The notes beneath the pieces were generated by a model. That model searched no databases, had not been told where the DNA came from, and saw only the letters and a program-made list of their open reading frames with translations. The position numbers and the translations under genes are program-made. Below, one piece after another: positions 55,050 to 61,780 of a stretch of DNA of 64,000 bases (its first letter is position 1; each line of letters starts with the position of its first letter). The stretch lies in contig NZ_QSSH01000004.1 in NCBI RefSeq assembly GCF_003438495.1, positions 31,640 through 95,639 on the forward strand, given 5' to 3'. This DNA is from Collinsella sp. TF05-9AC. Lineage in GTDB: Bacteria; Actinomycetota; Coriobacteriia; Coriobacteriales; Coriobacteriaceae.

Positions 55050-56198
55050 GTGTCGGAAAATAGGGATTACTACGAGGTGCTTGGCGTCGACAAGGATGCC
55101 GACGCGCGGACGATTAAGCGCGCGTTTCTAAAGAAGGCCCGTACCGTACACCCGGACGTTTCGGACGACCCCGAGGCCGAGGCTAAGTTCAAAGAGCTCA
55201 ACGAGGCATATTCCGTTCTTTCCGATGAGCAGAAGCGTGCTAACTACGACCGTTACGGCACTGCCGACGGCCCCGGTGGCTCCGGCTACGTCGATATCAA
55301 CGATATCTTTGGTGGCATGGGCATGGACGACTTGTTCTCGTCGTTCTTTGGCGGCGGTGCCGGCGGTGGCGCCCGAAATCGCCGTGAGCGTCGTCGCGGC
55401 CGCGATATGGCCATCTCCCTTTCGGTGACCCTTGAGGAGGCGGCACTCGGCTGCAAAAAGACCATCAGCTATGACCGCCTTGCCCCCTGTGAGGATTGCA
55501 ACGGCTCCGGTAGAGCCGAGGGTGCACAGGAAAAGCAGTGCAGCCGCTGCCACGGCACGGGCTATGTCACGACGGTCCAGCGCTCGTTCCTGGGCCAGGT
55601 TCAGTCCTCTTCGCCTTGCCCTGACTGCCACGGCGAGGGCACGGTTATCGACCATCCCTGCGAGACCTGCGACGGTCAGGGCCGCACGCCTTCGCATGAA
55701 AAGATCGACATCGATATTCCCGCCGGCGTTTCGACCGGTCGCCAGCTGCGCGTGAGCGGCTTTGGCGAGGCAGGCCTTCGCGGCGAGCCCTCGGGCGACC
55801 TGATCGTCAACGTGCGCGTTGCCGACCATGAGCGCTTTAAGCGCAACGGTGATGACCTGTACCTGGTGAGTGATATCTCGATTGCGCAGGCTGCGCTCGG
55901 CTGCGAGATTGAGGTCGAGGGCATTATGCCCGACGAAGTCGTCAAGGTGACGGTCCCCGCCGGTACGCAGTACGGCGACACCGTTAGCGTCAACAATTTC
56001 GGCATGCCGCGCATCGGCGGTGGCGGCTCACGCGGTCGACTGATCGTGCAGCTGCGCGTGGTCGTCCCCACCAATCTCTCCAACAAGCAGCGCGAGCTGC
56101 TTCGCGCTTTTGCCGACGAGATGGGCGATGACGTCGCTTCCGGTAAGAAGTCGGTAACTGATCGCATCAAGAGCGCTCTCGACGACATCCTCGATTAA
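55050..56198 (+). CDS. dnaJ: Chaperone protein DnaJ
   Basis: Standard type I Hsp40. J domain with HPD (about 35-37), a short G-rich linker including DINDIFGGMGMDDLFSSFF, then substrate-binding domain I holding four zinc repeats (CEDCNGSG, CSRCHGTG, CPDCHGEG, CETCDGQG), then domain II and a C-terminal tail. The length is 382 residues. GTG at 55050 has AAGGA 7 nt upstream. It follows the membrane-type paralogue by 81 bp. hrcA, grpE and dnaK are not adjacent, unlike in many Gram-positive genomes. Confidence 0.96.
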   Translation: MSENRDYYEVLGVDKDADARTIKRAFLKKARTVHPDVSDDPEAEAKFKELNEAYSVLSDEQKRANYDRYGTADGPGGSGYVDINDIFGGMGMDDLFSSFFGGGAGGGARNRRERRRGRDMAISLSVTLEEAALGCKKTISYDRLAPCEDCNGSGRAEGAQEKQCSRCHGTGYVTTVQRSFLGQVQSSSPCPDCHGEGTVIDHPCETCDGQGRTPSHEKIDIDIPAGVSTGRQLRVSGFGEAGLRGEPSGDLIVNVRVADHERFKRNGDDLYLVSDISIAQAALGCEIEVEGIMPDEVVKVTVPAGTQYGDTVSVNNFGMPRIGGGGSRGRLIVQLRVVVPTNLSNKQRELLRAFADEMGDDVASGKKSVTDRIKSALDDILD

Positions 56199-56207
56199 GG
56201 AGCCCGC

Positions 56208-57500
56208 GTGCTCGCACCTCATATCTCTGTCGTCAACCTCGGCTGCCGCGTCAACCGGGTTGAGTCCGACCGTATCACTGCCGATCTTATGCGCCTGGGG
56301 TTTGCGATGGTGGAGCCTCAGGATGCTGAGCTGATTGTCATTAACACCTGTGCCGTTACGGGCGAGGCCGAGGCCAAGACCCGTAAGGCCGTTCGCCATG
56401 CGCTGGGCTATCCAAACGAGCCCTATGTGGTCGTGACCGGATGCGTGGTCAATCTGCACCCCGAGGAGCTATTGGAGCTTTCGGACCGCGTGATCGCCGA
56501 GCCGTCCAAGATTGATGTTGCCGAACGCGTCTGCGAGGTGTTGGGCGTTGAGTCCGATAATGTTCCCGCCTGCAGCGACGGCGAGGTGGTCGATGCACTC
56601 GGTCGCTCGCGTCTGGGCGTGAAGATCCAGGACGGCTGCAACCATCGTTGCACCTATTGTATTGTGTGGAAGGCCCGCGGCCCCGAGCGCTCTGTGCCGG
56701 TCGAGTCCGTGCTCGAGCAGGTTCGCGAGGCCCAGGAGGCCGGCGTGCCCGAGGTGGTGCTGACAGGTGTGAACCTGGGCGCCTACGATGGCAAGAGCGC
56801 GACTGATGAACACGTCGAGATCGATGAGCTGCTCGAGGCGATTATGGAGCGCACGTCTATTCCGCATGTGCGCATTTCCTCGGTCGAGCCCATGGATATC
56901 TCCGAGTCCCTGCTTAAGGTCATGGCGCGCTATCCGCAGCGCATCGCCCCGTTTTTACACCTGCCCGTGCAGTCCGGCTGCACACGGACGCTGCATCGCA
57001 TGGGCCGTCCCTATAGCGCCGAGGCCTTCGAGGAGACGGTGCGCATGATTCGCACCAACTTGCCTCAGGCGTCCCTTTCGTGCGATGTCATCGTCGGTTT
57101 TCCCGGCGAGACGGACGAGGATTTTGAGGAGTCGCTGGCGCTGTGCCGCCGCGTGGGCTTCTCGCGTATGCACGTGTTCCGCTACAGCAAGCGTCCCGGT
57201 ACCCTTGCTGCCGATATGCCCGACCAGGTGCCGCCCGAGGTCATGGCCGAGCGCAGCCGTCGCATGCGAGCCGCGGCGCAGGAGCTCGCCATTGCCGACG
57301 CTCGCCGTCGCGTGGGAACCGTCGAGCGTGCCGTGCTCGAATATGGCGACAACCTGACGCTCGGTTCGTTCCATCATGCCCGTCTTGACGATACCTGTGG
57401 ACTCACAGCCCCGTGCCTGCTCGATGTTGCTATCATCGGAGTCGATGATTCCGGCTTGGTCCATGCACGCAGGGAGGTTCATGGAAGCCTCGAAGATTAG
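56208..57500 (+). CDS. mtaB: tRNA t6A37 methylthiotransferase MtaB
   Basis: Radical SAM enzyme that converts t6A37 to ms2t6A37 in tRNA. The N-terminal UPF0004 domain has its three cysteines in NLGCRVNRVESD, INTCAVTGEAEAKTR and VTGCVVN. The radical SAM cluster is GCNHRCTYCIVW (about 146). A short TRAM-like tail follows. RVNRVESD rather than the MiaB-type sequence favours MtaB. The length is 430 residues. Its end overlaps the phoH start by 20 bp. Confidence 0.93.
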   Translation: MLAPHISVVNLGCRVNRVESDRITADLMRLGFAMVEPQDAELIVINTCAVTGEAEAKTRKAVRHALGYPNEPYVVVTGCVVNLHPEELLELSDRVIAEPSKIDVAERVCEVLGVESDNVPACSDGEVVDALGRSRLGVKIQDGCNHRCTYCIVWKARGPERSVPVESVLEQVREAQEAGVPEVVLTGVNLGAYDGKSATDEHVEIDELLEAIMERTSIPHVRISSVEPMDISESLLKVMARYPQRIAPFLHLPVQSGCTRTLHRMGRPYSAEAFEETVRMIRTNLPQASLSCDVIVGFPGETDEDFEESLALCRRVGFSRMHVFRYSKRPGTLAADMPDQVPPEVMAERSRRMRAAAQELAIADARRRVGTVERAVLEYGDNLTLGSFHHARLDDTCGLTAPCLLDVAIIGVDDSGLVHARREVHGSLED

Positions 57501-58467
57501 ACTTACCGTTCCCGAGGGTATTGACCCCTCGCGCGTTTTGGGCGCCGGCGACGGCGTCCTTCGTGCGCTGGAGAGCTTGGTTCGCGCCCATGTGGTCGCC
57601 CGTGGCGACAGCATCGCCGTGAGCGGTGACCCTGACGAGGTCGAGCTCGTGGCGCGCTTTTTCGAGCATGCTTTTCGCGAGGCGGCTGCCGGACGCACGC
57701 TGTCTGCCGACGATGTCTCTCGCTGCCTTGCCGTCTTGCGCGACGGTGAGCACGAGGCTACGTCGCTTCGCGACGACGTGCTGCTTTCGTATCGCGGCCG
57801 TGCCATTCGCCCCAAGACGCTCGGCCAAAAGCGCTACGTGGATGCTATCCGCTCGCATACCATCACGTTTGGCCTGGGCCCCGCCGGTACCGGTAAGACC
57901 TATCTGGCCATGGCACTCGCCGTTGCCGCGCTCAAGCGTCACGAGGTAGGCCGTCTGATCTTGACGCGTCCGGTTGTCGAGGCGGGGGAGAACCTGGGCT
58001 TTTTGCCCGGAACCCTCGAGGAAAAGATCGACCCCTACATGCGTCCGCTCTACGACGCCCTTTTTGACATGATGGATCGCGAACGCACCGATGAGCTCAT
58101 GGAGCGCGGCGTGATCGAGATCGCCCCGCTTGCCTACATGCGCGGCCGCACGCTGAGTGATGCCTTTGTGGTGCTCGACGAGGCTCAAAATACCACGCCC
58201 GAGCAGATGAAGATGTTCCTGACACGCCTGGGCTTTAACTCCAAGTTTGTGATTACCGGCGACCTGAGTCAGCGCGACCTGGTGGGTCGTCGTGGCGGTC
58301 TTGCCGACGTTGAGCAGATTTTGGGCCGTGTCGACGATGTCGCATTTTCGCACCTCGAGCGTGCCGACGTGGTGCGTCATGCCTTGGTGGGGCGTATCGT
58401 CGAGGCATACGACGCTTATGATGATGTACGCGAGAAACGCGTGCACGACCGAAAGGAGTCCCGTTGA
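57481..58467 (+). CDS. phoH: PhoH-family ATPase
   Basis: PhoH/YbeZ-type P-loop ATPase, thought to act in RNA metabolism with YbeY. An N-terminal nucleic-acid-binding-like region precedes the Walker A loop GPAGTGKTYLA (about 138). VVLDEAQNTTPEQMKMFLTR is the Walker B region, and ITGDLSQRDL follows. The length is 328 residues. ATG at 57481 lies after CAGGGAGG, inside mtaB. The TTGA overlap with ybeY indicates coupled translation. Confidence 0.95.
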   Translation: MEASKIRLTVPEGIDPSRVLGAGDGVLRALESLVRAHVVARGDSIAVSGDPDEVELVARFFEHAFREAAAGRTLSADDVSRCLAVLRDGEHEATSLRDDVLLSYRGRAIRPKTLGQKRYVDAIRSHTITFGLGPAGTGKTYLAMALAVAALKRHEVGRLILTRPVVEAGENLGFLPGTLEEKIDPYMRPLYDALFDMMDRERTDELMERGVIEIAPLAYMRGRTLSDAFVVLDEAQNTTPEQMKMFLTRLGFNSKFVITGDLSQRDLVGRRGGLADVEQILGRVDDVAFSHLERADVVRHALVGRIVEAYDAYDDVREKRVHDRKESR

Positions 58468-58973
58468 GTGTATTGATCAGCAACGATGCCGAGCTCGATA
58501 CGCTGCTCGACGCGCAGGAGGTAGAGCACATCTGCGAGGTCGTGCTTGCCGCCGAGGGCGTTGAGCGTGAAGTTGAGATTTCCCTTTCGTACGTCGATGA
58601 GGACGAGATGCACGAGCTCAACCACGAGTGGCGCGGTATCGACCGTACCACCGATGTCCTCTCGTTTGAATGCGACTCGGCCTTTGACGAGGATATTCCC
58701 GCCGATGAGACGCTCGAGCTCGGCGATATCATCCTGGCCCCGCAGGTCATTGCCCGTCAGGCCCCTGGCTTTGGCAATAGCCCTGCCGACGAGTGCCGCC
58801 TGATGCTCGTGCATGGCATGCTGCACCTGCTGGGCTATGACCATATCGAGGACGACGAGGCCGAGGTCATGGAGGCTCGCGAGGACGCCATCCTTCGCGA
58901 TCTGGCGCTCGAGCGCGGCGAGGACCCCAAGCTGGTCCACGTCGGCCCCATCACCAACCACGCCCACGACTAG
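58464..58973 (+). CDS. ybeY: Endoribonuclease YbeY
   Basis: Zinc-dependent RNase acting in rRNA maturation and 70S quality control. The metal-binding HGMLHLLGYDH is intact, and DRTTDVLSFE is the usual upstream motif. The length is 169 residues. It starts with TTG at 58464, overlapping the phoH stop. The phoH-ybeY-dgkA-era-recO order is strongly conserved in Gram-positive bacteria. Confidence 0.96.
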   Translation: MSVLISNDAELDTLLDAQEVEHICEVVLAAEGVEREVEISLSYVDEDEMHELNHEWRGIDRTTDVLSFECDSAFDEDIPADETLELGDIILAPQVIARQAPGFGNSPADECRLMLVHGMLHLLGYDHIEDDEAEVMEAREDAILRDLALERGEDPKLVHVGPITNHAHD

Positions 58974-58982
58974 GAGCCGTCT

Positions 58983-59360
58983 ATGATTCCCGGATCGAAC
59001 AAGGACCATCCATCCTTCTTAAAGTCGTTCTCCTACGCCATGGAGGGCTTCGTCACCGCCGTCAAGACCGAGCGCAACATTAAGGTCATGCTCGTTGTGG
59101 GCGTGTGCACTGTCATTGCCGGCTGCATCGTGGGGCTCGACATTGCCGAGTGGGCCACGATTATCATCTGTTGTGGCCTGGTGATTCACGGCGAGCTGTG
59201 CAACACCGCCATGGAGGCGATTGTCGATCTAGCGACCCAGGAACTCCATCCGCTGGCAAAGCGCGCGAAGGATATCGCCGCCGCCTCCGTTTACGTACTT
59301 TCCATTACCGCCGCGATTGTGGGCTTGCTGGTATTTGCCCACGCGCTCGGCTTTATTTAG
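58983..59360 (+). CDS. dgkA: Diacylglycerol/undecaprenol kinase (DgkA family)
   Basis: Small membrane kinase with three membrane helices and the signature GELCNTAMEAIVDLATQELH. Gram-positive members phosphorylate undecaprenol, recycling the cell-wall lipid carrier, rather than diacylglycerol. The length is 125 residues. It lies between ybeY and era, the usual place. Confidence 0.92.
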   Translation: MIPGSNKDHPSFLKSFSYAMEGFVTAVKTERNIKVMLVVGVCTVIAGCIVGLDIAEWATIIICCGLVIHGELCNTAMEAIVDLATQELHPLAKRAKDIAAASVYVLSITAAIVGLLVFAHALGFI

Positions 59361-59372
59361 AAAGGGATTTCC

Positions 59373-60449
59373 ATGTCCGACAATATGCAGCCTATCGAAG
59401 AAATTTTGGACGACGAGTCCCTGGATGCGGTGGATGCCGAAGCGAACGATGCCTATGAGGATGTCGAGGAGTTCGATCCGTTTGAGGGCATGAGCGACGA
59501 GGAGCTCGACGCCCTGTGCGACGAGGACGATAGCCTCGCGGGCTTTGGCGACGTTGAGCCCGGTTTCCGCAGCGGCTTCGTGGCCCTGGTCGGCCGCCCC
59601 AACGCCGGCAAGTCCACACTGCTCAATGCCTGCTATGGCAAAAAGGTCGCCATCACCTCGCCAGTGGCCCAGACGACCCGCCGCCGCATGCGCGCCGTCG
59701 TCAACCGTCCCGGCTACCAGCTGGTCTTTGTCGATACCCCGGGTATCCATAAGCCCAAGGACGGCCTGGGGTCCGAGCTCAACAAGAGCGCGCTGTTCGA
59801 GTTGAACGATGTCGACGTCGTCGCGTTTTTGATTGATGCCACCAAGCCGATCGGCAGGGGAGACGCCTGGGTTGCCGAGCGCGTCAAGAACGCTCGTTCC
59901 AAGAAGGTCCTGGTGCTCACCAAGGCCGATGAGGCCGACCCCGCACAGGTCATGGAGCAGCTTAAGGCAGCCCACGAGCTCATGGAATATGACGACGAGA
60001 TCGTGACGTCGTCGGTCAAGAACTTCAACGTCGATGCCTTTATCGAGACCGTTGCGCACTTTTTGCCCGAGGGCCCGCGTTGGTTCCCCGAGGACATGGG
60101 TACCGACGCTTCCGATGAGACGCTCGTTGCCGAGTTTGTGCGCGAGAAGGTCTTGCGCCGCACCCGTGATGAGATCCCTCACTCCGTTGGCGTAATCTGC
60201 GACGCGCTCGAGCAGACCAAGAAGGTGCTGCGCGTGCACGCCACCATTTACGTCGAGCGCGAGGGCCAAAAGGGCATCATCATCGGCAAGGGCGGCGAGA
60301 TGATCAAGCATATCGGTATCGACGCCCGCCGCGATCTTGAGCGTATCTTTGGCACGCAGGTCTTTTTGGAGCTGGACGTGAAGGTCAAGGCCGGCTGGCG
60401 TGACGACGAGGCCCAGATTCGCCGCTTTGGCTACAACGCCGAGGACTAA
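59373..60449 (+). CDS. era: GTPase Era with an acidic N-terminal extension
   Basis: Binds 16S rRNA near its 3' end and acts in 30S assembly. G1 (GRPNAGKSTLLN) begins at about residue 74 instead of near residue 10 to 15, because the first 65 residues are a strongly acidic extension (ILDDESLDAVDAEAND...). Later G motifs (DTPGIHKP, TKAD) and the KH domain (GIIIGKGGEMIKHIG) are normal. The length is 358 residues against about 300 usually. ATG at 59373 follows AGAAAGGG; no alternative start is well placed nearer the G domain. Confidence 0.95.
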   Translation: MSDNMQPIEEILDDESLDAVDAEANDAYEDVEEFDPFEGMSDEELDALCDEDDSLAGFGDVEPGFRSGFVALVGRPNAGKSTLLNACYGKKVAITSPVAQTTRRRMRAVVNRPGYQLVFVDTPGIHKPKDGLGSELNKSALFELNDVDVVAFLIDATKPIGRGDAWVAERVKNARSKKVLVLTKADEADPAQVMEQLKAAHELMEYDDEIVTSSVKNFNVDAFIETVAHFLPEGPRWFPEDMGTDASDETLVAEFVREKVLRRTRDEIPHSVGVICDALEQTKKVLRVHATIYVEREGQKGIIIGKGGEMIKHIGIDARRDLERIFGTQVFLELDVKVKAGWRDDEAQIRRFGYNAED

Positions 60450-60464
60450 GGGCGCGCGGCGCGC

Positions 60465-61214
60465 ATGGCAGGCTCCCGGACATATCGCACGAAGGTGCTC
60501 GTCCTCGACAAGACGAAGCTCAAAGAGACGGACCTGATCCTGACGATGCTTGACGAGCGGGGTCGGCAGGTTCGTGCCGTGGCAAAGGGCGCCCGCAAAC
60601 CCGGTGGGCGCCTGGCTGCGCGCTGCGAGCTGTTCTGTACTGTCGATATGCTGCTCGCGCATGGACGGTCGCTCGATGTGGTTTCCCAGGCCGAGCTTAT
60701 GGAGGCGCCGCTCGGAGCTGCGCCCGATTACGAGACGACCTGCGCCGCAAGCGCGATCGCCGAGGTCGCGCGCGTGTGCTCGTTCGAGGATGCCGAGGAC
60801 CCGTTTACCTTTGCCATCACGCAGCGAGCGCTTGCCCTGGTGGGCAGCGGGCTCGACACGGCGCACATGGATCTACTTGTGGCGGCATATGTGTTTAAGC
60901 TGCTATCGCACGTTGGCTATCGACCCGATTTCTCGGCCTGCGTGCTGTGCGGAGACCCCATGCTGTCGTATTTTTCGCCCCAGGCCGGCGGGCTCATGTG
61001 CGGCTCGTGCGCGTCGAGCGTTCCGGGTGCAGAGTTGGTATCGACCGGTGAGGTCGCATGGCTGCGCGCCCTCATGTCCATGACCTTCGATGCGCTTTTG
61101 GCTGAGAGGATCGATCCCCATACTGCCGCTTTTTTGTTGGGGCTTTCGCATGTCTGGGCGGCAACACATGCCGATCAGCGCCTCCGTGCGATGGAATTCA
61201 TGTTGGGTCGGTGA
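60465..61214 (+). CDS. recO: DNA repair protein RecO
   Basis: Recombination mediator that anneals DNA and loads RecA with RecR. An N-terminal OB fold (TKVLVLDKTKLKETDLILTML, GARKPGGRLA) is followed by a helical domain with a zinc finger (CVLCGD...CGSC, about 163-184). The length is 249 residues. It is the last gene of the phoH-recO run. Confidence 0.93.
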   Translation: MAGSRTYRTKVLVLDKTKLKETDLILTMLDERGRQVRAVAKGARKPGGRLAARCELFCTVDMLLAHGRSLDVVSQAELMEAPLGAAPDYETTCAASAIAEVARVCSFEDAEDPFTFAITQRALALVGSGLDTAHMDLLVAAYVFKLLSHVGYRPDFSACVLCGDPMLSYFSPQAGGLMCGSCASSVPGAELVSTGEVAWLRALMSMTFDALLAERIDPHTAAFLLGLSHVWAATHADQRLRAMEFMLGR

Positions 61215-61238
61215 TGATGCGCGGGCGCGGGCTGCTTG

Positions 61239-61247
61239 TGGTAACAT
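61239..61247 (+). promoter_or_regulatory. Extended -10 promoter of rpsO
   Basis: TGGTAACAT is an extended -10 element about 105 nt before rpsO. No clear -35 was found. Confidence 0.5.
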
Positions 61248-61316
61248 ACCGACCTGTTGGTACCTCGACCTTGGTTGCTCGCTCCACCGGCGGCTTCCCA
61301 GTCCGAGGCGAATCGA

Positions 61317-61332
61317 GTCGCCCGCGGGCGAC
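61317..61332 (+). promoter_or_regulatory. Hairpin in the rpsO leader
   Basis: GTCGCCCGCGGGCGAC is self-complementary and can form a very stable small hairpin 20 nt before the start codon. S15 commonly represses its own mRNA through leader structures. Assignment to a known S15 leader class needs covariance modelling. Confidence 0.4.
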
Positions 61333-61352
61333 GTAAAACGAAAGGTGAAACA

Positions 61353-61631
61353 ATGACTGTTTCCAAAGAGCGCAAGGCGGAGCTGACTGCCCAGTTCGGT
61401 AACACCCCGGTCGACACCGGTAACCCCAAGGTTCAGGTCGCCATCCTGTCCGAGCGCATCAAGGAGCTGACCGAGCACATGAAGTCCCACCAGAAGGACT
61501 TCCACACCCGTCGCGGTCTGCTCATGCTCGTCGGCCGTCGTCGTCGTCTTCTCTCCTACATCAAGAAGAACGACATCGTCGAGTACCGTGAGCTCATCAA
61601 GGCTCTGGGCATCCGCGACAACATCCAGTAG
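61353..61631 (+). CDS. rpsO: 30S ribosomal protein S15
   Basis: Primary 16S rRNA-binding protein. The sequence FGNTPVDTGNPKVQVAILSERI and HKKD-like SHQKDFHTRRGLLMLVGRRR are diagnostic. The length is 92 residues. ATG at 61353 follows GAAAGGTG; the longer frame to 61257 includes the leader hairpin and is rejected. The rpsO-pnp pairing is widespread. Confidence 0.97.
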   Translation: MTVSKERKAELTAQFGNTPVDTGNPKVQVAILSERIKELTEHMKSHQKDFHTRRGLLMLVGRRRRLLSYIKKNDIVEYRELIKALGIRDNIQ

Positions 61632-61696
61632 GATTTGTACATGCTAAGACCGTCCTGCGCAGCGGGGCGCTCTTTTTGTGTAAGGGCGTGAACAAT

Positions 61697-61766
61697 CACG
61701 CTCTGAAGCGTGGCGGGGGCAGGGGGCCCGCGTCACATGAGAAGCCCGCAGGCAAGGGGCCTGTGG
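61697..61766 (+). promoter_or_regulatory. Hairpins in the pnp leader
   Basis: CACGCT-CTGA-AGCGTG (61697-61712) and CCGCAGGC/GCCTGTGG (61746-61766) are stable stems, the second ending just before the AAAGGAG site of pnp. In Escherichia coli a pnp leader stem is cut by RNase III and then destabilised by PNPase. A similar autocontrol here is possible but only inferred. Confidence 0.4.
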
Positions 61767-61780
61767 GGTAAAGGAGAACA

